Of a stretch of 64,000 nucleotides of DNA, positions 21,776 through 33,330 are shown piece by piece. Source of the DNA: Avena insularis (Eukaryota > Streptophyta > Magnoliopsida > Poales > Poaceae). The stretch lies in NCBI GenBank assembly GCA_023614405.1, contig CM042693.1, positions 158,922,731 through 158,986,730 on the forward strand, in the 5' to 3' direction. Under the pieces are notes generated by a model that was not told the origin of the DNA, ran no database searches, and worked only from the letters and a program-made list of their open reading frames with translations. The position numbers and the translations under genes were made by a program. How positions within the stretch are numbered: position 1 is the first letter of the stretch; each line of letters begins with the position of its first letter.

Positions 21776-22259
21776 TGGAATTGCCACGACAGACGCTACG
21801 ATGAGGAGAGAGTAATAGGATGAAGGGCAAGGGCTGTCAGCCATCTGCGGTGCGATATGAGGGTGAGGACACGAGGGTTTACCTACGTTCGCCCCCCGGA
21901 GGGTAAAGACCTACTCGTTCTAAATTGTATTATCGAGTCGTTAGAATGGTGGCGAGCTCGACGGCTAGGCAGCGAGTCAATGAGGTGTATGATGGAACGT
22001 GAGTACAAAGAGTACCCTAGGGAGGTTTATATAGGGGTACCTCACTAGGGTTTACAGATATACAACCGATTCATTGAGGACTCGGAGGACTTGACCTAAT
22101 CCGACTGGGCTAGCTACTCTTCTGGGCCTCCAGCTTCCAGTCGCCAGGTCCCTTCTTGAGTCGTGATCCAGTCGCCACCCTGCAGGCCCACTCGCTGGGA
22201 GCTTGATCCAGTAGGAAACATCTTGCTGGACAATACCCCATTCGGCAATATCCCCATCA
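21776..22259 (-). repeat. 5' LTR (element sense) of the Tat element
   Basis: 484 bp, collinear with 9254-9739 with scattered substitutions. The left end (TGGAATTGCCACGACAG) abuts the primer-binding site and the right end is TCCCCATCA. TTCTT follows as the possible target duplication. Confidence 0.88.
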
Positions 22260-22788
22260 TTCTTTGTTTACTTGCAAGTACAAAATAACACAATGAAGGA
22301 ATAAGAAGATTAGAAGACTAGTTTAGGAAAATAGTTTAGGATTTTCCTTTATTCTTTTGTAATTATTTTTATTAATTTGTAAATACAATGTAATATGTGT
22401 GATATTCAAATAAAGAATTCCTTTTCTTTATTTGTTGAATTGTATTCCTTTAATAATTGTTCATTTATTATTTTGTAATACTGTCTTATTTATTCATTTA
22501 TTTGTAATTACTCTGTAATATGTTAAATATTAAAGAAATATAGATTCCATTTCTTTTACCTTTGTTTGTATTAATTTATATGTGGTTTTAATAATTCAAT
22601 TTATATTATTCTAATTCTCTTTAACAAGATAAACTCTGAAATACTTATAACTTCAATTTATTTCAAAAGTCAAATTCAAAATTCAACTATCACTTTGAAA
22701 TTATTACCCAAAATAGTCAAATTTTTCCTAGAGGTCATGTGATAATTCATTGCACTCACTTGAATGAGCTAAACCCTGAGATAAACCC
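22260..22788. other. AT-rich flank with a diverged tandem duplication
   Basis: No gene is seen. Segments at about 22378-22432 and 22501-22557 share TGTAATATGT, a GATATT/AATATT block and AATTCCTTTTCTTT-like stretches in the same order, offset by about 123 bp. They look like old tandem copies. Confidence 0.5.
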
Positions 22789-23339
22789 CACTGGTGGAAA
22801 AAGGGCCTCCAGTCCCGGGCTGCAACTGGCTCTAGTCCTGGTTTTGGGCCTGGGACCGTGAAAACGGGACTAGAGCCCCCCTCTAGTCCCGGCTCGCTAT
22901 GGCCCGCGACTGAAAGGTTTAATGCCGCGGGCCATAACACCACCGGGGACTATAAGGTTTCCTGCCACGGCAGAGAATTGTGTGTTTCTCTACCGCCGCA
23001 GTAATTGTGTATTTCCTTTTTTTGCCATTTCATTCCTTTTTTGTTTTGTGTTTCACTATAATTTCAAACATATATTTAAGTACACATATTCTACGCTAGT
23101 ACATACACAGTACACGTTGATGCATCTATATAATTAATCGATCCCTTGCAACCTAACATTGATGATATCTATATGAAAAGTAAGAAATGTTTTGAAATTA
23201 CATGGTCATTGATGAATATATATCATATCAGCTACATGGAGATCACTAAGGAAAATCGAGTTCCATGTCATATGCATAATGATCTCCATGTACTAAGGAC
23301 TTCCTTCATCATAAATCTCGCCAGCTCCTCTTGAATTGC

Positions 23340-24841
23340 TCTTATGCGCTAGTCTGGCTCTAGTTTCTCCCGCAAACCATAAATATAATGTGAGTCAAAT
23401 TTCCGCTCACAGTTCAACTCACGGATGTACTCGTAGACGTAGTATCCACATAAATGAGTTCCCGATGGCTGCTGTAAACTCTTCACCATTTTATAAGTTA
23501 GCTTCTCTTTGAATGGACCTGGCATTTTCTGTCTGAACCGTGTCTAACACCTGCTCGGCAAAGAAAATGAACAAAGGAATTATTAGTTACTTGATATCAG
23601 GAAATGAATGAAAGAGGCCGATATAATGCGATAATGATTGAAATTACTTATGGAGCATTGCTTTCATGTCGCTCCACTGCTCTTGATCCCAACTTAATGA
23701 GTTGTGGACTTCAACTAGGGACTTGTCAACTTGAATGTTGAGCAAGATCCAGTGGAATCTACGGACGTTTACATAAGCATACATGCATAGATCATCGAGT
23801 AAGCAAAAATAAAATGTGTACAAAAATAAATAGTATTTCCTTAACAAAATTATTCTCAGTTAAGAACCGGCATAAGTCTTCCTCCACGTCTTTGGGGTGA
23901 TTCTTTAACGTATACTCATTAACGATATATGGGTCAATGAACCCAACGTCGTATCTTCTAGCTCTTTTGCATTCAAGCATCTTCATTCTGCAGAATATAA
24001 TATCATACAAAAGGATATATAGTTAGGATAGAATTTTAAATACAATTAACGAGCTGAGCTACAAACTTAATTATAAAAAAAAATAACTTACAGACAGTAG
24101 CAACCAATGATAGATTTTTCAAGGGCGCGCTGGTTGTATAACTGAAACAGTTCGGTCATTTGAACCTATATCGAGTATGGTTGGAAGTGATGCTCCTTTC
24201 TAACGTCCACCGGAACCAATCTTTCTGATGCTTTTTTTTTGCTTGCGACATGTACCATTCGTGCAGATTTCGCATATGTGTGGATAGACGCGCAAGCTCC
24301 TCATTACTGACTAGAGGCTCCCCTTGGACATACTTCCGTACTATCTGACCCACCGGCGTATCTTCATAGCCTAAATATTGACAAAGAGACATTTTTCCTT
24401 CGGTAGCAAGTGCTTTGGCCTGCGATACAGTGATTCCCATTAGTGCAGCATTATTACGGGCTCTGGGTTCCGTTATTTGCATGTCCATATCCATTTTAGC
24501 TTTGAAGGCCTTGTCGAGGTCTGAAATGACTTTGAGCCGGGCGACCGATTGATTCTTCTATGCTAGCTGGGCAACTTGCTTCCCGCTTTTTGCACTTGTG
24601 ATTTTTTTCTTCTGTGCTTGCCTAATAATCTACCGGTCATAGTCTGATGCCAAATTCATCGATATCTGGGATGGTTGCCCATGAAAGGACTTAGCCCACT
24701 TTTTGGTTTTTTCATCATATACCGGCTTTGGCTCAGGCTTTTTGGGTGCAAAATGCACCTTAACTTGGGCAGCCACATCCGCGTTAGTTTCCTCATCGGT
24801 CTTGTCATAAGGTCTCTTTAGAAGAGCAGGCGGGATGCCGA
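23340..24841 (-). pseudogene. CACTA second gene, C-terminal C48 (Ulp1-like) protease region
   Basis: Frameshifted pieces continue the second gene: KRPYDKTDEETNADVAAQVK with HFAPKKPEPKP (24630-24959), then a middle part (24156-24494). Next comes the protease-like region: YDVGFIDPYIVNEYTLKNHP, KEILF, FHWILLNIQVDKSLVEVHNS, and SGTHLCGYYVYEYIREL. The catalytic His (codon 23752-23754) and Cys (23448-23450) positions are present. The Asp position reads Asn in VHNSL (23701-23703), where relatives have DSL. Intron-like AT-rich gaps separate the pieces. Confidence 0.75.
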
Positions 24842-25984
24842 CTATCTTCGCCGTTTGACCTTTCTTTTCGATGTGGGGCGCGGGGGAGCATCGAACTTCC
24901 GTTTCTTCGACGAGGTAGTAGTATTGCACGGAGGCGGAGGCAGAGATCGAGTATTGCACAGAGGTGGAGGCGGAGATCGAGTATTGCGCGGAGGCGGAGA
25001 TCGAGTTGATGTACTCCTACTGCGGCGATCGTCAGTGGGGCAGGGTGGACTTGGAGGTTGACGATAATTGGGTTGGGGTGGACTTGGAGGTTGACGATAT
25101 TCGATGTGGGGTGGACTTGGATTCCTCGGAGTCGGTGGCCTTGGCGCCGAGCCTCGAAACTTGATGTACTTCTTCTTCCATAGAATGATGTTGCGCTTGA
25201 CATCTCCTAGTTTCGTAAGGCCTTCAGGCGTAGCGATTTCAATCTCTAGGTCCGCAAAATCCTCCACTATGTCATCCACCGTGACACGAGCATAGCCTGG
25301 TGGAATCGGAAGTGAATGGTGGAGTGCTCCAGGTAGACAAGGTAAAGCAGTGCCGATCGCCACCTTGAAGGACAGATTGTTCATTGGCTGATGTAGCTCA
25401 CATTGTGCCATCTCTCTGACATCATCCACGGGGTAGCGAGGAGCCGGTGCATCATCCAGTAGTGCTTGATCATTAGCCCAGACCTCCGTGGAAGCCATGT
25501 TGCTTCTCCACTGGCTAAGATCCAATGTAGGATCATCAGCCTGCGGGTGAGTTGACGACGGCGGACTTTGTCTAATTTCTTGCATGAGGTTCTTCATATC
25601 ATCTAGGTCCTGCTCTACCCTGGAGATCCGGTCTGCCTCCCGGTCTTTCTTTCTCTGACGGCTTCTATAACTGGCATCGTACTAAGGAAACCCTTTCTTC
25701 CACGAGACACCGGCGCCTTTGCCTCGTGTTCGTCCTCCCTTTTCAGGATTCCCTAGGGCGCGTGTCAGCTCGTGGTTCTCTCTCTCGGGATGGAACAATC
25801 CCAATTGAGCATCGTTCATTGCTTGAACAAGGTCTTGGGAGGGTTTTAGAATTTTGTCATGAAATAATGTCTTCCCTATTTCTGGGTCCAACGATCCCCC
25901 GTGCCCATACAACCAATGCTTTGATCTCTCGGGCCATCCATCTGTACCAGGAGTGACGCCTCTAGCCCTCATTTTCTTCTCCAT
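24842..25984 (-). pseudogene. CACTA second gene, N-terminal and proline-rich region
   Basis: The frame from 25984 shows RGVTPGTDGWPERSKHWLYG and HGGSLDPE near its start, ALGNPEKGGRTRGKG further on, then TAG at 25682-25684. The same frame then continues through a charged coiled-coil-like stretch, RSNMASTEVWAND, IPPGYARVTVDDIVEDF, and a long Pro/Ser/Arg-rich tail to 24842. These blocks are typical of the second protein encoded by Triticeae CACTA elements. Its role is not well established; it is often taken as an accessory DNA-binding or regulatory protein. Apart from the one stop the frame is well kept. Confidence 0.8.
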
Positions 25985-26971
25985 AGTTTCACACTTAGGG
26001 ACGGCACTCTTGTAGCCACCTGTCTCGACATCCCGTCTAACTTACGTTCCTTTTTATGCCATCGCAACAACTTGGCATGCTCTTTGTTTCTGAATAAGCA
26101 TTTCAACTGTGGTATTATAGGAGCATACCACATCACCTTAGTAGGAACCCTCTTTCGGGGGGGGGGGGGGAGGAGGCTCGCCCTCAACGTCACCAGGATC
26201 ATCTCGTCTGATCTTATACCGAAGTGCAATGCATCCCGGGCATGCATCCAAATTATCGTACTCCTCACCGCGGTAGAGGATGCAGTCATTAGGGCATGCA
26301 TATATCTTCCGAACCTATAAACCTTGATGGTAGACAACCTTCTTTGCATCGTACGTACTGGCGGGCAATACATTATCTTTTGAAAGAATATTCTTCATCA
26401 TTTTCAGCAACTTTTCAAATGAGGAGTCAGGTATAGCACACTCACCCTTCCATCGCAGCAATTCTAGTGTGCTTCCCAGCTTTTTCAGACCATTTTTGCT
26501 ATTTAGGTACAACAACTTTTTGTGATCCTCTAACATGTGATTGAACTTCTCCCTCTCCTTTTCATTTTCACAGTCTCTTCGTGCATCGGCAATGGTTCGA
26601 CCAAGATCATCAGCGGGTTCATCATGTGTCTCTTCTTCATCCTCCCCTTCAGCATCCCCCATGTAAGTATCTCCGTACTCAGGGAAACCATGATAGATGT
26701 CATCCTCCTCCTCTTCTTCATTGTCTTCCATTATAACCCCTCTCTCTCCGTGCTTGGTCCAACAATTATAACTTGGCATGAAGCCGAACTTCAACAGGTG
26801 GCTATGAAGGGTTTTTGAGTCAGAGTAATCCTTCTAATTCCTACATCCACTACATGGACAGAATATAAAACTATTACGCTTATTTGCATCAGCAACACGG
26901 ATGAATTCATGCATGCCATTAATGAACTCGCTAGAGCGTCGGTCAGTATCGTACATCCATTCCCGGACCAT
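25985..26971 (-). pseudogene. CACTA transposase (TNP2-type), N-terminal part only
   Basis: The start is the ATG at 26971. The N-terminus matches the transposase-associated domain: REWMYDTDRRSSEFINGM, then FICPCSGCRN with a Cys motif. An in-frame TAG at codon 46 (26834-26836) follows. The frame continues through an acidic segment to TYDAKKVVYHQGL. In shifted frames come CPNDCILYRGEEYDN, LRYKIRRDDPGD, a poly-Pro stretch at a 14-G run (26157-26170), and KVMWYAPIIPQLKCLF. Homology stops near ERKLDGM (about 26040). The catalytic core that should follow is absent and the next gene begins at once. The product would have bound and cut the TIRs; this copy cannot. Confidence 0.85.
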
Positions 26972-27484
26972 CTGCATTATAGTAAAAGTATATCAAAAAC
27001 CATTACACAACATGATAAAATTATTACAAGTTATACTAAGAGCTTCTAGAGCATTAATTTTGAATTTTGAAAAATTTACATGCACCAATTTGTGAATTGG
27101 AGAAAAAAATTAACATGATAAATGTGGAGTTTTTGATTATTGTTCTATCAGTGAAAATCTCATTCCATTCTAAGCTCTGAAACTCTAAAATTACACATTT
27201 CATTTTTTAGTAACTATGTGCCTAATCAAAATTTGTTACACATATCAAAATCCTTCTACTTCTAGAGCATGCATAAATTGATCCATATCTCTATACTTAT
27301 AGAGCATTATAGAGCTAAAGTAGCAATAGGAGATGAAAGAATGAAGTTCTAACCTGTTAAAACTTTGGATTTAGGGGTTGCAAACTAAATCTTGAGAAAA
27401 AAAGGGATGAACTCGGCTTGCTTATTTAAGTAAAATGGCCGCCATATGGTTTAGGACAGGTGGAAAGAAAGTTATATATATACT
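26972..27484. other. CACTA 5' untranslated/promoter side
   Basis: AT-rich DNA between the transposase start and the right subterminal array. No coding features are supported. On the minus strand it would contain the element's promoter; I cannot place a start site. Confidence 0.4.
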
Positions 27485-27750
27485 AATGGACATCTAGTCC
27501 CTGGCCATGATACGACCCGGGACTAATAGTCCCCGAAAAGAGCAGCTGGCCAGCTCCAGGTTATTAGTCCTAGGCCGTATTATGGACCGGGACTAGAGAT
27601 TTGGTCCAGCCCGGAACTAGTGTCTACGGCCATTTCTAGCCGTTGGAGGCCTCACGGACCGGGACTAGTGCTAGCACTAGTCGCGGGCCTTGACAGGCCG
27701 GGACTGCTGGCTTTGTTCAGATCGAACCGAAGACCGTTTTTCTAGTAGCG

Positions 27751-28191
27751 ATGGCAAGACATTTAACCACGTGGCGTTGTGTTCTTCCTCCGTGCAAACA
27801 CGTGTGTCTAGCCATTAGTCTTTGGAGATGCATAGTATACCATTGCCGTGGGACCGTCATGTTTTTCTATTCAATGCATGGGTCATGCATCGATGATGTA
27901 AACTTTGGGCCTCCGGTGGCTTATAGGAGGGGCTGGGTTTTTGCTCGGAGCCGTCAACCTGGTTATTGACATACAGGTAGAACGGCAATGCACCTTCTTT
28001 GTTTTTTTCTCTACTACTATGTTGTCTTGGTTATGAAGATTGGGGTGCTTCTGAAGCGAGGAGTTTCCTGTAATCTGTCATGCTATGAGGCATGTATTTT
28101 TCTAGGTAATACGTGTGGTATGTTGTCGTTGCGTCTCTTCTTACTGTCCTCCTGGCTGGAGCGAGGAGGTGTTTTGTTCTTATGTGGTTCA
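27751..28191. other. Older sequence between the CACTA element and the Helitron
   Basis: No domain is recognised. It is continuous with 33511-33619 once the Helitron is removed, and then with 36721 onward once the solo LTR is removed. These pieces are one older stretch of about 790 bp into which several elements inserted. Confidence 0.6.
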
Positions 28192-28220
28192 CTAGTTAAA
28201 TGCCCGTGCGTTACCACGGG
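28192..28220 (-). other. Helitron 3' terminal hairpin and CTAG end
   Basis: A 6-bp stem CCCGTG/CACGGG (28203-28208 and 28215-28220) with a 6-nt loop, then the CTAG terminus at 28192-28195. This hairpin is thought to act as the stop signal for rolling-circle transposition. Confidence 0.88.
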
Positions 28221-28535
28221 TTATCAAGTTTTCTTCTCATTGTTCATGTAAAAATGATGCACGTGTGAAAAATTTCGGTGGCCTAAAGGATATTCGAACA
28301 AAGACATATTTGTAATCGACATCTCATTGGCAACACCATCCAATCGAGATGAGTTGCACATAATTTGGGTTACTCAAACTACATGCTATGTTTTTGATCT
28401 ACTTTATTTATCACTGAAGTCTGAAGGGCGCACTTCTATTTTATACGGTTTTGATGTTTTTCGTTGACTCTCAGGTGAAGCAACAATTGATATAACTAAT
28501 CGCAAGAAAAATGTATAGTTTTGTCCCTTTGACTA

Positions 28536-28739
28536 TTATTGGGAGGTTATCTGTGCAGCAATGTCGCTAGCAACCGAAAGTTTGGCAAAAGGTAAGTACT
28601 CGACCCGGCCACATACGCCTTGTGGTTCCAAGACAATCTTTGCACCAAAGCTAGCTAAAGCATCAGCAAACTTATTACAATATCTTGGACGGTAACAAAT
28701 CGGAAAAGATCTAAAATTTATAAAGGCTAGAGCCTTGAT
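28536..28739 (-). pseudogene. RNase H-like (RVT_3-type) fragment inside the Helitron
   Basis: A minus-strand frame of 67 codons reads IKALAFINFRSFPICYRPRY, then CNKFADALASFGAKIVLEPQ, and ends with ASDIAAQITSQ and TAA. The block CNK.ADALA is characteristic of the RNase H-like domain found in plant LINE polyproteins and related host proteins. It lacks the N-terminal half of the domain. It may be a LINE scrap or part of a captured host gene. Confidence 0.65.
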
Positions 28740-31700
28740 CTCCCAAAACCAAACATTGCAATATAAAATTTTATGTGTAGAGTTATATACATATAATATT
28801 ACTTAAAAAACAATATGTTTCTAAAAACGGCAACCATTTGTAATTTATCCACATTCTTCTTAGTACAAGCCAAGTAGAGCAACTCCGAGTTCTGGCCACA
28901 AACCCTTGTAACTTTTCTTAAAGTAACACTTTACCATTCCATCAAGATAATAGGCTATACATGTGAACAGCTACATCGTCTTTTTCATAATGACCGGCTT
29001 CCATAAGTAGACCATGCGCAACTGAAGTGTGCCCAATATCATTATGGGCCCTTGGACAGAGTAGAAGTTGTGCATCATTGAAACCAACATGGCTCCTAGA
29101 AAGGACAACTCATAATCTATAGTAGTGATATCATGTTTCAACAATACAAATTCTAGAAGAAATAATTGTTGCATGTAGAATGGCTTGTGAACATGTAGAG
29201 CACCGGAAATTCGCTCTAGCTGCACCAGGAAATCATTTTCATTCCCAATTGTAAATCCCAATCCATATCAGACAATGCATTACTGTTACTACTATCCTAG
29301 ATCATTGAAAATGATGAGCTGAAAGAAATTGTGTTGTTGTCACTGTCTCTCAAGTTTGTTTCCTGGCAGATGATTTACTGTTATTGTCAATCAGGTAACA
29401 TTGTAGTGAGCTCTGATTAGAAAAAAATACTAATATGTATTCCCTCTTAGCTCATCAGATTAATTCTGACTTGACTTGTAAAGCTTGATAATAATTTTAC
29501 GGCAACATTGTTCCACCATGGCACCACATCTGTATCTCTGCATGAAGAAAAATACACTTTTCTTTCAGAAACGAACACGCATCTGGCCCCATGCTAATTT
29601 TCAGAAGAGACTACCCATAGTTCTCGGGGTTGGTGTTGTAGTTCAGAGGTTGAACACCAATGGCTTTTGATACTCACCTGCTTCCCCTCATAGTGATAGA
29701 ACTCTACTCTATAGCTACATATACTTCCCATGACTATGCTCATGGCCATGAAAACAACAAAACTTCTTTATGAAACATGTACCATGCTGCAAGAATTGTC
29801 CAACTAAAGCAGTCTTTTATGCATGCTCGACTACTCCATCACCACTACTTGATACATACATCTTTAGCCTGAAAGATGGCACTAATTCTATTCCGACTCA
29901 ATAAGGGAGAGGCATGCATCTATGTGTGGTTTTGGGAGAGCAATGGACAAGAGAGTTTGCATCGGATCTGTAGATTGGATCGTGTCGATGCATGGATAGC
30001 TAGTTAGCAGTACCATGTTTTTTGGACGCTCCACAACAGAAACTATGGTTCTTTCCCTGGATTAAGGAAGCAATCAACCACATTGTATGAGATTGATAGT
30101 GTGTTGATGATTATTACCTTGCGACACCAAAGACCCTCCTGCTATCCATCTAGAGTGATGGAAAAGGCTTGCCTGCACATGAAAGGCTAAGTTTTAAATC
30201 CCTAGTTCCATTAGAAGAAGCAAATGATGAGTTGGTGACTCGAACATACGAAATATATATATTTGTCACATCAATGCAACGCATATGTATGGTACAAACG
30301 TAAGAACATGCCTATCAATCACCTGGAACTGAACCACACATACCTTGTTATGGGAACATGGGTACCTTGTTTCACAGGCATTCATGGCTGGTGGGCAGGG
30401 AAAAAGGAATATCCTCCAATATTAGTAAAATTGAATAATCCACAAACCACAAGTTTCACCACCCACATAGTGGAGGCCTCCATCCCACCACAACATCAGT
30501 TCATCCTAAAGAAATTCCTGATATTAGCACCGCAAAAAAGCCTAATCCAACTCCTTCCACCAAAGAAACAACTGCCGCAACGCAGATAACTATAATTAAT
30601 GAAATCTCAAGCACCCGGGCTCCTCAGTGGTAGACCAGGAAGAGGGAGAAGGAATGGAACAGAAGGGGAGGGTAAGGATAAAGACATACTGACTTAATTA
30701 TGAAGACACATCAATTCCTTATTTGGCCTTTAAAAATACTTTATGGATTCTGCTTTATTGCACTGATACAGAATAGACATGAATTTTTTGGCCAACAGTA
30801 ACAACATGCAACTTGAATTTTTGATATGGACAAAACCTCACAATTGCAGCTATCCTTGGCATAGCTAACGTGTGTAAAAAGGACTTTTTAAACATTTGTA
30901 AACTGGACATTGTTCTTGTGAGAGCTTCATGATGAGGTGCAACGACCATGCACAACCAAGGTCTTCAACAGAACCTGAGCAACAAAAATGTTTACTCTAA
31001 TTTTGATCAAGATAATGACTTTGAACATTTTGGAATATCAAAATTGTTCAGTCATCTCGTTCAAGAACAATAACACCTTAACTGAGTCGAGCAGAGTTTC
31101 GAAGCTCATGACACAACCAGACACGTCACTGAGGAAGATAAATTTCATTCTACAATGCCAAGCACATAAAACATGATCGAAGGAGGAATAGGTTCTGTGA
31201 ACCATGCAAAGTATGATTTAGAAAAAAATCATTATATTTGAGCCATAGAAAAAATTAGACCTATGACATTTAAAAATTCATCAGTCTTCAGCCACAAAAT
31301 TCTGGCTATGTACTCCCTTAGTATGTTATTAATTTTTGAAGAACAATTAGTAGTACATACTCACTGGGCATTTGAACCTGACTAAGAGGACATCTGGGAA
31401 GGAGCATATAAAATAAAAATTGAAAATACCTAGTAGTACGGAAACAGTAATTTGGTAGAGAGGCTCTAGACTACATCTCAGTTGCAAATCCATAGGTTCC
31501 TCTCCACCTGTGAAGAATCTTTTTGCTAGCTCATTTTGGCACTGAGATATGCTTGGAGCCATAAAGTTTGATGATTGGCCCTTGACAGAACATTGCTGCT
31601 CTCATGCAAAATATAAGCCCACATGCATCGCCTCAAAAGAAATGCAAAAAATATGAATCTGGTAAAATTTTCTTATTTTATATAAAAAAACATTTTTTGT

Positions 31701-32609
31701 TCATTCCATTGAATATATACAACATTTTCTCAAAATTTCTTAAGCAAATCAAGACAATGTACTTCTTAATTTTTCAAGTCTATGTTTTAGTTACTTCTTT
31801 CTTTTGGCCAGGTTCCTATATCTGCAGAATAACGCTTTATATTCATAAATGTATGACAACGCAAGATATAGGGTTCTGAATGTATGACGCAAATTTGCCG
31901 ACATATGCACAAAGTTGCCGACATATGCATACCCGCAAGCAACAACCCATCATGATGCTTCTCCATTTCTGAGCCAAGTTATTGGTAAAATAACATCAGG
32001 AATAAATCTACTATCTTCTTTTTTTGCACGAAATGTCAATAAAACTAAAAGCCATTTGAGCCACGAATTTGTTTTTTTTACACAAAATAATCAGGCATAA
32101 ATCTACGTAACTCCGTGAATGGTGGGTACTTTAATAACCCAATAATTTGAATAGTACCAACAAAAAAATTGATGGTATACAAAGTAATCAAAATTCACAG
32201 ATAATGTGTTACTTGCTTGTGTTGTGAGAAAGGAGCGACGGGCGACCGACACCATCTTGATTCAAGATGTAGCATAGCAGTGTAACACGATAGCAAGCTT
32301 TGATGACAGTGAACTCCCAGATATAAATCTCAATCGATGGTACCGTATGTCTGTATACCGGTATATGACGCCGAAAGCTGCACCCATAAACTATTTACGT
32401 CAGATAAAAAACCTGCATAGAGCGGTGAAGAAAAAATTAAATAATTGGATGATCCAAACATGAGAAGGATGGAGAGGGCCGTGGCATGCAACCGGCCAAG
32501 AATGGAGGACACCTAACCTGATTCAGTCAACGCCCTCCTCCTACGTTGCATCAGCCATCATAAATTGCAGTGTTCTGAACCTTCAAGTTGAGGAGCATAT
32601 GTGTGTAAA
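28740..32609. other. Helitron interior, AT-rich, unassigned
   Basis: I see no complete gene. Short minus-strand exon-like stretches with plausible AG acceptors occur (for example about 31430-31560 encoding NELAKRFFTGGEEPMD, and about 31080-31125), but I cannot link them to a family. They could be captured exons or chance. Confidence 0.4.
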
Positions 32610-33330
32610 CTATGGATAAATGGAAATGGGGATAAGTGGATCTAACCTTGGGGATTCGGATTTTTTCATGGATGAAGTGGATGCAGCCACAATGGGGGCT
32701 CCCCGCCTCGTTCGGGAGGCGCCAGATGCGGAACTGCTCCTCCTCTCCGGAGCTGTCCACCGCGGGGAGATCTTTGGTAGAGTGGCCGCTGCGGCCATAG
32801 AATCCCGCCAGGAGCCGTCCGCCGTGGGGATCGCCGTCTCCGGCGGAGCGGCGGTGGCGGCTGAAATAGGCTCCTCCTTTTCGTGTGGGACGGGAAGCCG
32901 CCGACGGACGCACGCGAGGAAGATGGAGGCGGACGCGTGCGCGGTGGCAGGGAATCCCACGCGTGGAGCACAATAGATTCCTCCAAACTACGGAAGCTTG
33001 GAAGCATCGCGATTTGCCGGCGATGTGTAGCTGCAGGGCATTCCCACGTGGAGCTCAAGGACGGCGGCAGATTCCAGGCTCGCAAGGTGTGTGGCGATGG
33101 CGTCCAGACCAGCTTGTGTCGCTGCACGGCAGTCCGCGGGTGGAGCTCGAGGGTGGGGGCGGCGGCGTTGTCCAGGCCCGCAAGGTGGGTGGCGTCGAGG
33201 CCAACGTGAAGGGTCGGAACTCTGAATCATCCAGGCCTTCGAGGTGGGGGAATGCGGCAGCGGCCGGGATGTGGGGTGTTGCCGGGGGCGTAGGAGTCTA
33301 GGAGCCCCTGCGGGGGTATGACTTTTGGAA
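32610..33330 (-). pseudogene. CpG-rich exon-like island near the Helitron 5' end
   Basis: This GC/CpG-rich block contrasts with the AT-rich rest of the element. A minus-strand frame (32610-32960) starts MGFPATAHASAS and is rich in Ala, Ser, Pro and Arg, like a low-complexity or transit-peptide first exon. A candidate splice donor, CCCCAAG then GTTAGA, lies near 32650. An overlapping plus-strand frame is also open, so the strand is not certain. I do not recognise the product. It is a candidate captured first exon. Confidence 0.4.

Larger units (their letters stand above)
9254..22259 (-). mobile_element. Tat-lineage Ty3/gypsy retrotransposon, degenerate, nested
   Basis: Two LTRs of about 485 bp bound the element. 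In minus-strand order it has a primer-binding site, a gag N-terminal part, RT, RNase H, a second RNase H-like region, an integrase zinc region and an integrase core. After pol lies a long region with tandem repeats and an oppositely transcribed spliced gene, an organisation known from grass Tat-lineage elements. Pol has many frameshifts and stops, and most of gag and the protease are missing. It carries two later insertions (12453-13958 and 18035-19071). The flanks TTCCT and TTCTT are a possible imperfect 5-bp target duplication, so the outer left edge is uncertain by about 10 bp. Confidence 0.85.
22789..27750 (-). mobile_element. CACTA (En/Spm-like) DNA transposon, internally deleted
   Basis: Terminal inverted repeats are CACTGGTGGAAAAAGGGCC at the left and, on the minus strand, CGCTACTAGAAAAACGG at the right; both are mutated forms of CACTACTAGAAAAA. 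Many subterminal copies of the motif CCGGGACTAG and its complement lie at 22810-22960 and 27485-27700, the transposase-binding arrays typical of CACTA elements. Two minus-strand genes lie inside: a truncated transposase (TNP2 type) and a second protein with a C48-like end. The flanking 3-mers (CCC, ATG) do not match, so a target duplication is not evident. Confidence 0.88.

Noticed and set aside
9249..22264. TTCCT and TTCTT as a target duplication of the Tat element
   Set aside because: One mismatch and an uncertain left LTR edge; kept only as possible, not called as a feature.
24842..25163. GC-rich plus-strand frames encoding Gly/Glu-rich peptides
   Set aside because: Shadows of the proline-rich tail of the CACTA second gene on the minus strand.
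22786..27753. 3-bp target duplication for the CACTA element
   Set aside because: Flanks are CCC and ATG and do not match; either decayed or the edge is displaced by mutation of the terminal bases.
30263..30589. 108-codon plus-strand frame inside the Helitron
   Set aside because: No recognisable motif, opposite to the direction of the other exon-like pieces, and without splice context; could be chance.
31308..31330. TACTCCCTTAGTATG resembling a Stowaway-type miniature element end
   Set aside because: No matching inverted end or TA duplication could be found nearby.
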